Assembly: GCA_026874595.1 (NCBI GenBank) | Contig: CM049317.1 | Span: 59,166,118-59,230,117 of the forward strand | Origin: Sipunculus nudus | Lineage: Eukaryota > Annelida > Sipuncula > Golfingiida > Sipunculidae | Reading direction: 5' to 3' | DNA length: 64,000 bases | Part shown: positions 23,825-54,949 of the stretch, piece by piece | Position numbering within the stretch: the first letter of the stretch is position 1 | How the letters are laid out: each line of letters starts with the position of its first letter | Notes under the pieces: model-generated | Seen by the model: the letters and a program-made list of their open reading frames with translations, nothing else | What the model was told of the DNA's origin: nothing | The model's database searches: none | Program-made: the position numbers and the translations under genes

Positions 23825-24643
23825 TATACATGATTAATTCAGTTACATGTAATGAACCTGTCACAAAGAGTAAGAGAATCATACATGGAGCATGTGTGAT
23901 CTCAGTATCAACATCCAATAATAATTTTATATGGTGCACCGTGCAATGTAAAGAATATGTTTGTGAATATCAAAGTGGACAAATAGTAAACTATTAATAG
24001 TATTGTATTCCTAAATCCCACCCCCCCCCCCCCACCCACCCCCCAAAAAAAAGCTTAAATGAATTTACATTTTGTGCGTATTCAAATCGATTGGGCCCCA
24101 ATGAAGGAACCAAAATATCTGCCAGTATTCCTAGACAAGCAAAGGGTCAATCTGCTACGTTTCAGAAACAAGTGATTCATGGTTAATGGTGTTCAGCTGA
24201 ATTTGACAATGATAGTCATTTTGTAAAATTTCAACAAATGGAAAAGGGCTTAGTTCTGAAGTTAAATAGTCTGCATGTTAGCATTTGAAAAAGCTCAGAG
24301 GAAATGCCCCTTAAAACTTTGTCCAGGGCCAAATACAAAATATAGATTGTGACATGACTCTCAAAACAATAATCAAACTTGCATAAAAACATTAATATCT
24401 GAATTCTAATCTCAACCAGCTGACTTGGGAATATTCTAATATACATTGGTTGTAATTTGGATATCCTGAAGTCAACCAGACAGAAAGTGGACTGACAGAG
24501 AGCCAAAGGGCCATTGCTATAAGCATAACTCAGAAGACTTATAGTCAGGTGAGCTTACAGATCATTCTAGCATATAAAAAGAATTAATTTCCCTTGTACT
24601 AAACTGATATACACCACAACTGTACAAATGAAGGTTAATCCAC

Positions 24644-24804
24644 TTAATCACTCTTATCTTTTTGTTTTCGTGCGATTCTTTTTGCTGCATTAGAGATGTA
24701 AGTCTCAATTTGTTTGCCTCCTTCTAGTTTTACTGTGGTAGACACATCAACCCCTCGCCTTCTGATTGTAATTTCCTCCTTGAGGTAGCAGTGTTGAGCG
24801 CATG
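24644..24804 (-). CDS. Possible last exon of an unidentified protein
   Basis: A pyrimidine-rich acceptor (GTTTTTTCCAG) precedes an open frame of 52 codons ending in TAA. It reads like real protein: CAQHCYLKEE, then VDVSTTVKLEGGKQIETYIS and a basic end RIARKQKDKSD. The exon starts in phase 2. A plausible partner is the segment ending at a GTAAGT donor at 25327 (frame GSQRPGKH). That segment has stops in nearby frames, so this may be the end of a real gene or a decayed remnant. I do not recognise the family. Confidence 0.3.
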
Positions 24805-24912
24805 CTGGAAAAAACTTATACAATTACCTCTTAATAGTCTACATCTAGGTACTTTTTCCAATATAAATATTTGTCCCTTTCTAAGTATTGGTAATTATGC
24901 GTAGCTTTAACA

Positions 24913-24916
<4 letters not shown>

Positions 24917-24962
<46 letters not shown>
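24917..24962. repeat. (AT)n microsatellite
   Basis: Uninterrupted AT dinucleotides between the two coding-like segments. Confidence 0.95.
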
Positions 24963-24967
<5 letters not shown>

Positions 24968-25327
24968 GGTAAAACATGTGAAAAAAAATGAAATAATATG
25001 TGTCAAATTCTCTTAAGGAACAAGACTGATTTGAAGATGAAACAGTGAATAAATTGTATATTATTTATAAATTTAGGATTTTATTAAGCTAAAATTATAT
25101 AAATAAAATACAATTCTTATATACTGTTGGATGGTACGTAGTGGCATGTTTAAATGTCATACTTCAGTGAAACCTCCCCCCCCCTCCCCCCCATCCCTCC
25201 CCCAACACATACACACACTCACACACAGGAGCCTCTAGGTCCAACCGTGAAAGAACGTACAGATTATGTAAAGATTATCTCATATCTGGCTTAATTTAAA
25301 GGAGAAATATGAGGGTACATACTTACA

Positions 25328-25800
25328 GTGTTTCCCTGGACGTTGACTGCCAATGTAGCACGGTTGTAGTTCAAGTTCTGAGATGTTCCCCTCCCTTGTC
25401 CCAAACACTACACCGTGTAGAACAAAAAATGACCTGAGCCTATCTGGCTTATGTAGTCAAAGGGATATTGAAGGTTGAGGTCTTTGTAAAGTAAAACTCT
25501 GACATCAGAAGTTCCCTGACATGCCATACAGTACTAGGCTGATTGAAAACCAGCCCAAATGTCCAGATAACGGCTGAGCAGGTTCTTATTCAAAATGAAG
25601 CTGTAAGGCATCCAGTAACAGATCAGAGTAGGACCACATGCAGATAGTGTCAAGCTTGGGGATGTCCTGCGCTGTGAACAGAGCCAGTGCAACAGGTCTG
25701 CTGATGATATGAGTAATGAGGGGGTGATGGTCAGCTGTGTCCAGTAAAGACCTGACTGAAATATGTCCCCCCCAAAGTACTTTTAATGTTTGGTTTTCGC
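25328..25800 (-). pseudogene. Coding-like sequence with stops and frame changes, unidentified
   Basis: On the minus strand, one frame reads like protein from 25795 to 25586 (HISVRSLLDTADHHPLITHI, then IPKLDTICMWSYSDLLLDAL) before a stop. A second frame then continues with NKNLLSRYLDIWAGFQSA and YKDLNLQYPFDYISQIGSG, broken by two TAG codons, up to a GTAAGT donor at 25327. The change of frame plus stops suggests a degraded exon. The upstream side runs into an (AT)n tract at 25830. No family is recognised. Confidence 0.3.
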
Positions 25801-25826
25801 TTGTATTTAACACAAACATTAATATT

Positions 25827-25829
<3 letters not shown>

Positions 25830-25874
<45 letters not shown>
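25830..25874. repeat. (AT)n microsatellite
   Basis: Uninterrupted AT dinucleotides. Confidence 0.95.
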
Positions 25875-25878
<4 letters not shown>

Positions 25879-26054
25879 CCATTTATTATATACAATATTA
25901 ATTATTACAAAATTTTTAATATATATTTTACTTAAATAAAATAATATAATATATTGATATTGTACATAAATATTATATAATACAATTAATTATATATATT
26001 ATATTTTAAATTATTACATAAATTATAAAGTATATATACATATATACAGAAAGA

Positions 26055-26056
<2 letters not shown>

Positions 26057-26115
<59 letters not shown>
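26057..26115. repeat. (AT)n microsatellite
   Basis: Uninterrupted AT dinucleotides preceding the 215-bp array. Confidence 0.95.
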
Positions 26116-26299
26116 CATTCGTCTTTGGGTATTTAGCACATATAATAAAAACCTGCCTGTCTGCGAACGGCCCGCTGAGGTCATCGAGAGTTCGCTGTTA
26201 CTTTATATTTCGAATTTAAGAGATCGCATGATAAAACTTGTAGAATGATATAAACCCATTTACATTTTATTTCACATAATTCTAGTGGTTCACGTCTTT

Positions 26300-27820
26300 G
26301 CCTTTTTCAACCACATGCATGTTAGTGTATGGTGATCCCACAGTGACATCACAGTGTTGTCGCAATATGATATATCACAACATGAGGTCACAGTGAGGTA
26401 ATAAAGAGTTCACTCTTACTGTATATTTAGATTTTTAAGAGATCCCATGATAAAACTTGTAGTAGGCCTGCGCAATAAACCCTTAACATATTATTTCACA
26501 TAATTCTAGTGGTTCATTTTTTTTGCCCTTTTAACCGGTGTGGTCACAATATGATATATCACAACATGAGGTCACAGTGAGGTAATCAAGAGTTCACTGT
26601 TCTGTTTATTTAGATCAGATCATATTAAAAATGTAATATGCAATGAATCTCATTTAATATTATTTCACATGATACTAGTGCTACATTTCTTTGCCTTTTT
26701 AACCTTATGCATGTGTGTGTATGGTGACCTCACATTGACATCACAGTGTCGTCACAATATGATATATCACAACGACGTCACAGTGAGGTCATCGAGAGCT
26801 CACTGTTACTATTTATTTAGAATTGATTAGACCGCATAAAAATTTGTAGTATACAATAAAAATCAAATAAGTTTATATCACATTATTCTAGTGCTACATT
26901 TCTTTGCCCTTTTAGTCATATGCGTGTGAGTGTATGGTGACCTCAAAGTGACATCACAGTGAAGTCACAATATGATATATCACAACATGAGATCACAGTG
27001 AGGCCATAGGGGAGCTCACTTTTACTGTTTAACAGAATTTATTAGACTGCATAAAAATTTGTAGTATACGATAAAACTCATTTAAGTTTATATCACATTA
27101 TTCTAGTGCTACATTTCTTTGCCTTTTTAGTCATATGCGTGTGAGTGTATGGTGACCTCACAGTGACATCACAGTGAAGTCACAATATGATATATCACAA
27201 CATGAGGTCACAGTGAGGTCATCGAAAGCTCACTTTTACTGTTTATTTAGAATTGATTAAACCGCATAAAAATTTGTAGTATACAATAAAACTCATTTAA
27301 GTTTATATCACATTATTCTAGTGCTACATTTCTTTGCCTCTTTAACTATTTGCGTGTGAGTGTATGGTGACCTGACAGTGACATCACAGTGTCGTCACAA
27401 TATGATATATCACAACATGAGGTCACAGTGAGGCCATAGGGGAGCTCACTGTTCTGTTTCTTTAGATGTTGCTCAGATCGTATAAAAATATAATATGCAG
27501 TAAATCTCATTTAATATTATATCAAATTATTCTAGTGCTACATTTCTTTGCATTTTTAACCATACGCATGTGTTAGTATGGCGACCTCACAGTGACATCA
27601 CAGCGTCATCACAATATGATATATCACAACATGAAGTCACAGTGAGGTTATCGAGAGCTCACTGTGACTGTTTCTTCAGATTTTGATCAGATCCCATAAA
27701 AAATGTAGTATGCAATAAAACACATTAAATTTTATGACCCAATGTTCTTGTATTACCTTCCTTTGCCTTTTAGCCATATGCGTGTAAGTATATGGTGACC
27801 TCACAGTGACATCACAGTCC
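26300..27820. repeat. Tandem array of about 215-bp units with a palindromic core
   Basis: Seven to eight units, recognised by TATGGTGACCTCACAGTGAC (near 26327, 26718, 26936, 27148, 27365, 27577 and 27790), ATATGATATATCACAACATG, GTGCTACATTTCTTTGCC and GCATAAAAATTTGTAG. The TGACCTCACAGTGA block on the left of each unit is mirrored by TCACAGTGAGGTCA on the right, around ATATGATATAT. The second unit lacks part of the left block. The array is broken at 27821 by a TIR element and resumes for part of a unit after 28680. Confidence 0.9.
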
Positions 27821-28679
27821 CCAGTGGCGGATCCAGAACAAACTGTTGGGGGGGGGGGGGGGGGGGGCAACGGGTCAGATTCTAGCTTGCATGGTGGACG
27901 AGGGCGCGTAGCGCCCTAGGGAGGAGAGTGTGTCCCCTTAAGAAGTCAAATTTGAGCATTTTCGGGCACTTCTGTTTGTTGTATTGAGGGTGTGGGAGGG
28001 GTTATCCCCTCACACAGTGAGGAAATTTTTTGAAGATATGATGATTAAGAAGTCAAATTTGAGCATTTTCGGGCACTTCTGCTTGTTGTGTTGAGGGTGT
28101 GGGAGGGGTTATCCCCTCACACATGCAGTGAGAAATTTTTTTTTGAAGACATGATGATTAAGAAATCAAATTTGAGCATTTTCGGGCACTTAAACCAGAC
28201 TTTTTGGTTTCTGATAAATTGGAAACAAAGCAGAAGTTTTAGAATATAGGCCTTAATCACTTCAGTTTGTCTGAAAAGTTCTAAAAGTTAACCATTTGTC
28301 ACCTTGTAATACCTCGTGACTTGCTGGTATACGAATGGTCCTGACACTGGTGTATTGTACTTTATCTTCCAGCGCTGCCAGAACAAGGACTAGCTTCAAG
28401 TGGACACAGTATCGGAGATATAAGACTTTATTCCTTGGGCCTTTACTCATGTGACAAGTTGTTATTTCTGGTACTGTTTGTTCCGTGTGTGTTTAATGCA
28501 GTGCTGATTATCCTGAATTCTTGATGTAATATTTCACTGTCAAGAAGTTAATAAAGGCAAGGTAAAAAAGTACCTTTTCCCACAAAACCTTGATACAATT
28601 TTCAATTTTCATGAGCCTGAAAAAATTCTAGGGGGCGATCGCCCCCTGTGCCCCCCCCCCCCCCTGGATCCGCCACTGG
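27821..28679. mobile_element. 859-bp element with 16-bp perfect inverted ends
   Basis: The ends are CCAGTGGCGGATCCAG and its exact complement. (G)n follows the left end and (C)n precedes the right. Inside, GAGGGCGCGTAGCGCCCTAG is a hairpin. A block of about 120 bp (AAGTCAAATTTGAGC, ATTTTCGGGCACTT, GGGGTTATCCCCTCACAC) is present about three times. No transposase frame is present. A clear target duplication is not visible. Confidence 0.75.
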
Positions 28680-28880
28680 CACGTGTGGTCACAATATGAT
28701 ATATCACAATATGAGCTCACAGTGAGATCATCAAGAACTCACTGTTGTGTGCTCACCATGTGAGTTTTGTGTGACCTCACAGTGATATCACCGTTAATTA
28801 GCTCACGTCTTGATCGACTGGGAAGTCTGTGATGTTTACATCCATTTGATTTGTGATAGCATCTCAGGATAGAGGAGTTG
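28680..28880. repeat. Junction of three tandem-repeat types
   Basis: A partial 215-bp unit (ATATGATATATCACAATATG), then CTCACAGTG-type blocks, then one degenerate 69-bp unit (GTCTGTGATGTTTACATCC, ATAGCATCTCAGGATAGAGG), in that order. Confidence 0.75.
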
Positions 28881-29784
28881 TATGTGATACACAGACCATT
28901 TAATGTTATATCAAATAAAGTTGAGATAGTTCTTGCCATCAATTATTTGTGATGTTTACCCCCTTATTGTTAGGGTGACATAACCAGTACCTTAAATTGT
29001 GCCACAAATGATATTTTGACAGCGGCGCTGGAATTTAAAATGTTGCAATTTATAATTTGAAAGGCTTTTTCAATATCACATTCACACTAAAAAGTATGTT
29101 ACAAAACTTAAATTTTAAGAGCTATATAGGTCCACGTGACCTGAAGAATACGCCATACATGACACGAACGCCCTCTTTTGGGCATATTAAAGATTTTAAA
29201 ATTTTACCATCTTTACGGTAACAATCTTGGGTCAAGGCTGGTCTGACTGGCGAGTCCTTGGTTTCTAGGGCCAAAGTGCGAAGTTCTCTCCTTACAGGTA
29301 AATATAACACTGTCACGGTATCGCAGACAGTCAGTACGTATAGAATCTACATATGGATCTTACAGGTAGCGCACACAAACCTGTTTTTAGTTGTGACGAC
29401 CAACTGTAAACTACTATGATGAGCGATAATACAGGTGAATTGGTCCAACCCCTGCTGAGTGCTGCCCAATGTCAGGTCAAGCAAACGTATTCCAAAATTA
29501 ATTATATGTTATAATCATACAACACAATGGCCTATGAAAAAAATTAAAATAGATTTTACATAAACTAAACCCAACTCCTAGAGGAAAAACAACTTTTCCT
29601 ATTTATTTGTCTTAAAAAAAATGACACTTGTTAAGGTTATGGAATTTGGGCAGAACTATAGAAACCGGGCTTCAGCTTACCGCTGGTACAACGGATGTCG
29701 CATAATAAATTGTTTCCTGGAAAAGGCCGATACATATCATTTTCCTCAGAATTCCCGTATTTAATTTTGCTCATAGCTGGAGTT

Positions 29785-29870
29785 TATTATATTAGAGGAG
29801 GAGGGGTCCGGGGAACCTGGGTTCCCCGTCTGAATGGGGGTGTGGGGGCAGAGCCCCCACCTAAAGCTTA
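29785..29870. repeat. GC-rich hairpin cluster
   Basis: GGGGAACCTGGGTTCCCC and GGGGGCAGAGCCCCC are two adjacent hairpins in an otherwise AT-rich stretch (28900-31000) in which no gene was found. It may be the end of a non-autonomous element. Confidence 0.4.
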
Positions 29871-29970
29871 ATTTTCCTGTTAAAATAGTAAATGGTTTTC
29901 CATTTTCGCGATAGATGCCTCTTCAATCGCAGATATAAATGAACAAAACTTGCTCCAGCAGGTATCTCGT

Positions 29971-30043
29971 CTTCACGGCTCATTTAGTAGCGTGTAGGGC
30001 TCCTGGTCTAGAGATCGCAGGTTCGATTCCCGGTTCAGGCGAC
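29971..30043 (+). repeat. tRNA-like remnant with B-box
   Basis: GCAGGTTCGATTCCCGG fits a pol III B-box and T-arm, and an A-box-like TTAGTAGCGTGTAGG lies about 30 bases upstream. The ends do not pair as an acceptor stem, so this is read as a tRNA pseudogene or SINE head, not a functional tRNA. Confidence 0.4.
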
Positions 30044-31102
30044 TTCTGATGCTTAGTAGTTGTTTATGTTAGAAGAGTTGAATGTAGGGACATCTACAGG
30101 GAAAAGTAGGAGTTAAAATAGGGATTGAGAGGAGACAATTTTATTTTTATGTTCCTCAATAGAAGCGAAGCCCGCGTTCTATAGTGGCTCCGGAATTTGT
30201 TCAATAACTATTGCCATTGGGCATAATAAAAAATAAATGGAAAAACTTGGATATTCTCAGAAAAACTTGGAAATAAATAAAACTTGGGGGGGGAGGGGGA
30301 AATGGCCGGAAAGCATAAAAAACACATGCAGAAGAGTAATTTAAATGATTTATTTAACAGAGAATGATTCAGTGGCTCTCAGTCAAACTTCGAAGATTTT
30401 TGGAGGATGCATGGTTCTAAAGGGATTTGAAAGTTATTTGTTTCACAGTTGTTTCATCAAATTACTAATAAGTGGAGTGGTTTTCCAAATCTTATTACAA
30501 GCAACATGAATACTCTAGCATTGTGGGTGAAGAAGCCCCAACTCAAGCAAACCCACAAGGAGGGATTCCCAGACTCGCTTAACTGTGTTTGGTGAGAACA
30601 TTACAGTCTTCTAAGTGGTGAATGATCGCATCAGTCAGCTAGCAACATCACAACCTGCCAAGCATTGCCGGGGCAGAATACCAAAATTACCTTGAAAAGA
30701 CTAGACTTTAGTGCATACAAATTAGATTTTGTGTATAAAAACAGTGTTGTTCAATTTCTGAGTGCCCAATCAAACATCAACGATCTGTATGACACAGAAT
30801 CTTTTATTCAGTTCTCGTTACTCTTAACTTGAATCTAACAAAAGTGTTGGCACCTGACAGTAAAAAAGAAATTACACTGACATGTCTGGAGTTTTAGAAA
30901 TAATGCGTGTCTTTACTTAAGCACAAATCATGCTCCCGCAAAAAGCGCAAAAATAAAAACCCCGCAAACAAAACTGCTTCCACAGTATATCTTGTACCCT
31001 CAATATGCGGATCCGATATATACAGATAATGTTTTCAGCACAATTCTACCAATGTATAACATTTTTTTTTTCACTGCAGACATTTACAGCCCAGACAGCC
31101 AG

Positions 31103-49929
<18,827 letters not shown>

Positions 49930-50027
49930 AATTTGTTCAGGAGAGATGTACAAAACAAACCCTAACTGCAATGAACATTGGTAAAAGATTGTGTTGTTAG
50001 AGAGTTAACCAGAAGAACCAGTTTCAG

Positions 50028-50033
50028 AATAAA
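50028..50033 (+). promoter_or_regulatory. Polyadenylation signal of HIBCH (proximal)
   Basis: AATAAA 99 bases after the HIBCH stop. Two overlapping AATAAA motifs at 50349-50358 are a distal alternative. Confidence 0.5.
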
Positions 50034-50699
50034 TGGCTAGAATTCAGTCGTTTTATTTCTTTTTAACTTATTATTTCAGGAAATTCTTGTGAAGGTGCTT
50101 GAATGTTGTGAAACATTAGTGAAAAGGATCAAAACATGATTATGGTACATCTAGCATGTATTTTGATATTTGTCTAGAAACAGGGTATTATTATGAATGT
50201 AAACCTTAAAAAACATCTTAAGTGAAAGTCAAGATGGCGCATGCAGGAAAATACATAATTAAGTCATTCTAGACAAAAAATGGAAGTTTTTTTTTTGTTT
50301 TCCTCCCAAAAAATCATAAACTGCTCTAAATACTGTGTTCACATATCAAATAAATAAAAAACTGTAAGGACCATTAGTGTGGATGGCTGGTGCCTTCCTG
50401 TAGTTTTGGCATGTAAGGAATGTGTACTTTGATTTAGCAAGATTTGAGAAAGTCTGAAATCCTACCAAGTTACCAGTTACAGTTCAGTAACATCCAATTT
50501 GAACTGGGGAATCAGCTGGAGGTTCCAACACTGCACTGTTTTAATCTTATTTTATTGATGACATTAAAGTGTAGTAGATTTTCTTTTAGCTGTGAAAAAT
50601 GACTGATATTTCTAAAGATCTTCACTGATTGTTTGTGTTCAGGTGTTGACACTGTGATTCTCTTTCAGTCACTTTGTCACTATTCTTTGTGAGTAATAT

Positions 50700-50818
50700 A
50701 TATATCAGTGGTGTCAATTTATCTTCAAGGTTGGGGGGGATGACCCGCAATGGTTGGGGGGGGGGGGGATGACAGGCGTGGAGGGTAGTCAAAATTGGGA
50801 TAAAACAGACATGTTTAT

Positions 50819-50899
<81 letters not shown>

Positions 50900-51218
50900 A
50901 TATATGTCTTTTATTGTCCGTGTGACATATCAAATATATATATCAATTAAGTATAAGGTTTTAAAATAAGGTATATTTTAATTCTAAACCATTTAGATAT
51001 AAATATTTCATAGAAAACTTATAAATGGAACCAAAGTCTATAATTCTGTTTATTTATATATTTCATTTGAAATATATAAATATTACTCTCTGAAAAGTGG
51101 GGGGGATGATTACATTGACCATCCCCCCCTTGCAGAAAGTGGGGGGGATATATACCCCCCATCCCCCCTATATTGACGCCCCTGATATATATACATACAT
51201 ATATACATATATATATAA

Positions 51219-51260
<42 letters not shown>
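50700..51260. repeat. (G)n, (AT)n and (CA)n tracts with short G-rich repeats
   Basis: AT tracts lie at 50832-50898 and 51218-51253, flanked by GTGGGGGGGATGA-type blocks present at 50725-50770 and 51098-51165. Frames across them encode poly(Ile-Tyr) and are not genes. 51260-52240 holds no gene I can support. Confidence 0.85.
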
Positions 51261-51261
<1 letters not shown>

Positions 51262-52240
51262 TATATACCTATATATATATTTGTAAATCTTGCTTGCTAT
51301 TGTAGGCTTACTTAAGAGAGCAGTTTTAAATAACATTTATTCCTCATGTAGTCTGTATTTTTTTTTTTTGAGAAAAGGACAACCTACACTAAAACTACAA
51401 ATAAACAAATTAATTCTTTAAACTAGATGTCTCTTTATGTTTGTTGCCAATGTTTAAGTGTCATCTCTTGCAGCTGTCACTTGTGCCTTGAGAATGATCA
51501 ATTTGTTAAAATAAAACCACAAAGGTGCTTTGTGTGCTTGTGTGTTGATTTCTTTCCAAACATTTAGACCACATGTCATTCATTAGTTTCTGTATAAACT
51601 GTGACTAGATAAGGCAGAATAATACCTACTGTCCGTATCTATAGGTGTATTACTTACCTGCAAACCAACCGTTACTTCATGTTGACCTTTTTCCCCCAGC
51701 AATTGTTTTATATTGCAAAATAGTGATTAAGAAAATCACTTTATTTTAGACCTAGACATTCTTCCTCAGATACATAAATGAAAGATTTAAATAAAATGCT
51801 GGATGGTTACTAAATTAGATGCCACATATGAACAACTGCAGACTGGTGCGCCACCTGTATTTTTTGGCGAACCTGTGAGCTAATGCGATGGCGCAGCGTC
51901 GTCCGTCCATCGTCCGCTGTCCAGGGCTGGCTTTCCGCCGTCCATGGCTGTAAAATTACAGCCGTCCAAATTACATGTAAGAATTAGTCACATGTGAAAC
52001 TTGGTGCCCTGGAGCTTATTATTGGGTATCTGCATTAATTTAGATTTTATAGAGAAAAAGCTTAAAAACCTTCAAAAATCTTCTTCTCTGAAACTGTCCA
52101 GCCAAATTGTCCAATATTTCACAGAAATGATCCCTAGAACAATCTCTCTCAAGTTTGTTCAAATGGTTCCAGTTCAGAGATTTTTGCCGAGTTACATGAG
52201 GTTGAACTAAGTCATGTTTTTTTTAGCTTTATGTGTTTTT

Positions 52241-54690
52241 AGCTCAGCTGACTTTCAGTCATGCTGGGCTATAGCGATGGGTCTTTGTCCGGCGTCCTTC
52301 CGTTTGTCCGTCTGGCCGGCCGGCCGGCCGTCCGTTAGCAAGGCACAAATCGTAACCATAGGGGCTAGGGCCATGAACCCTAAGCAGATTTAGAGGTTCT
52401 AAAAAGATCTCCTTGCAAACCTGAAATAAGGTCACTGCGACCTATATTCTCGAAGTTATGGGGTGTGTTTGCACCCCCCAGAAATAATTCTTTTAGCCAA
52501 AATTTTCATCCCAAACCTTCCATCTTTCACATACAGCTCACCTACCAACAGGGGAAGAACCATAATTATTTTGAGGTCACAAGGTCAAAGGTCAAGGTCA
52601 CAGAACCAACTTCTTTGAAAAGCCTCAGGATGCATTTTAAGCCAAACCTTTCATCCCAATTCTTTGATCTTTCACATATAGCTCACCTACTAAGAAGGAG
52701 AAGAATCCTATAGATATTGAGGTCACAAGGTCAAAGGTCAGGGTCACAGGATCCACTTCTTTGAAAAGGTTGTGGACACATTTCAAGCTAAACCTTTCAT
52801 TCCAAACCTTTCAGCACTGATATCGCTTCTCTGCCAACAGGGGAAAAGACCTGTTGATTTTGAGGTCAAAGGTCCAGTTCACAGCACCCTCTTCTTGTGT
52901 GGATTCATTTTCAGCAAACTTTTCAATCTATACTTTCCATCTGTCATATATGGCTTACCTACCAATAGGAGAAGAAGCCTATTGATGTTGAGTTCAAAAG
53001 GTCAAAGGTCAAGGTCACAATATTGTTCTAAATGCTTGTGAACATATTTCAAGTGAAACTGTTCAACCCAAACCTCTTTCAGTCCTCAAACAGTCTTTCA
53101 CATATGCCACATCTATGCATCACTGAATTTGATTCAAACTTCATATTTATGGGTCTTTTTGCATGAAGAAATAACTAATTGATTTTGAGGTCAGCTGGTC
53201 AGGAGGTTAAAGGTTGCAGGTCTAAGTTATTCACTCATTGGTTGCCAAGTAATTACACCCGGCCAGATGTAAGTGGTTAGTAGTTACCCATCATTTAGAA
53301 AGAATCCAGTTGATTTGTGGGCAAAAGGCCAAGGTCATAGGTCAGGGATGTTCACAATAACTTATTTTGTAGACCATCTCTATTTTTCTTGTTTTCTTGT
53401 ATATATAACCATATGGCACTCACAACTGGTACATCTCGCTATGTGCCCATAATTGTCAGTGACACTTGTGATATATGACTCCCTTTTGTATCAGCTCATG
53501 GAGTGATAAGGATATATCATTAGTTCATAACAAAAACACTGTTGCCAGAATGCTTTGGCCAGGCATTAAGACTATGAGAGTTAAGTGTTAAGTTTAGCTA
53601 CTGATTAATAAAATGATGGGAACATTTTGCAGTTTATATCATGGAATCATAGCAATAAACTTAGTTTTCTAGATATCTGAATATTATTATACAAATCATC
53701 AGATATACCAGCAAGTGTTTGTTCTGATAATATGTGGGTCTGTACCTGGATTTAGGATGGCTTTATTTGATTACAAGACTCTTAGTGATGCTTTCTGCAT
53801 TTCTTTTCTTTTAGGTTTTGCAGTTTACCTACCCTGCTGACCCCATTGAATAGCAAGCTGATAATTAAAACAAATTGGACTTGCACTTTTTACATTTGCA
53901 TGTTCATAAATCTGATATGAGAGCTCTCCAACCTGATCATGCCTTTTGAATTGTTTTGGACATTCATAACTGTTACATTCTTTGAAGCAATTGCTACAAG
54001 TTTAGTGTCTTATTGGAGGATGTGTGACTTGTCAGAAAACCATTATGTCTGCCAGGTAGCCATTTTAGAAATCCTTTTGTCAGGACAGTTTATGTGATTT
54101 TTTATGATGTTTGGTCCCTTTTAGAGGATGTTTGTTGTTCAATTTCCGACCTGTCAGATATCCAATATGGCCAACAGGACGCAATCTTTAAATTCCTATA
54201 GAACATATTATCTCAAGAACTATTAAAGTGAATGCAGTGGGATGTATATTAATGTTATCTTGCATTAGGTCAAAGATTTCTTAATAAATATGACCATCAT
54301 TTATGAAAGCTCAGTACAGTTGGCTTGTATTGAATAAAAAATAATATGGAAGCACCCGTTTCACAATAATTCTTGCATGGATTTCCTTGATCTTTTGCTA
54401 TATTTTGATCTTATATGTGGCCTATGTGGTATTCCTTTTGAGACTGACAGGTATCGAGCAAGCTGTGGGATTAGTTCCTGATAGCTCAACAACCATACAT
54501 TTTGCCTCAGACCATCATTCACTATGTTTTAACCAGACATATATGATAAGAATTTATGGCAATGTAGAAAGTTTAAACAAAATTGGCATATAGGTTCTGC
54601 AACAATTTTACTAGAAGTTGTGAATTGCAGCCCATGATGTCGCAGGTCATGCTTGGCAGCTGAGCGTCATGACCCATGGGTCACTTGTTT
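52241..54690 (+). mobile_element. AGCTCAGCTGAC...CTTGTTT element, copy 2 (2.45 kb, full-length)
   Basis: The head is AGCTCAGCTGACTTTCAGTC with the hairpin partner ATGCTGGGCT, followed by GTCCGTCTGGCCGGCCGGCC. The tail is CAGCTGAGCGTCATGACCC, a palindrome continuing ATGGGTCA, and CTTGTTT. Four internal units of about 145 bp (52495-53040) carry CTTTCACATA, GCTCACCTACCAA and an AGGTCAAAGGTCAAGGTCAC cluster. There is no coding capacity. Ends shared with copy 1 show these are the true borders. Confidence 0.75.
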
Positions 54691-54949
54691 ACAAGCGAAA
54701 ATGTAATTTTAAAGTCTTCTAGCTTATACACTGATTTATGATGAAACTGTTAAGCTGATTATAAGAATAGATTGGGTAAATACAGTTTTAAAAAAGCATT
54801 GTAGCCAATTGAAAAAGGATTTCTGTATTTGAAAACAGATTTGACAATGCTGAGTTTCAGCAGCCAAGTTAAGAGGTCACTCAGTACAAACAGGTGGGGT
54901 CCAGACATCACCATGGCAACTGACCTGGCTCGGGGGGGGGGGGGGGGGG

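Noticed and set aside
25586-25882. The 98-codon minus frame as an intact gene
   Set aside because: It starts in an (AT)n tract and stops early; only its second half looks protein-like, so it is reported as part of a possible pseudogene.
29971-30043. Functional tRNA gene
   Set aside because: The B-box is good, but the ends do not pair into an acceptor stem and the anticodon arm is poor.
30992-31102. Upstream Met at 30992 as the HIBCH start
   Set aside because: The frame crosses a strong acceptor (pyrimidine tract plus CAG ending at 31079). The ATG at 31103 gives a normal-length targeting peptide and lies downstream of that acceptor.
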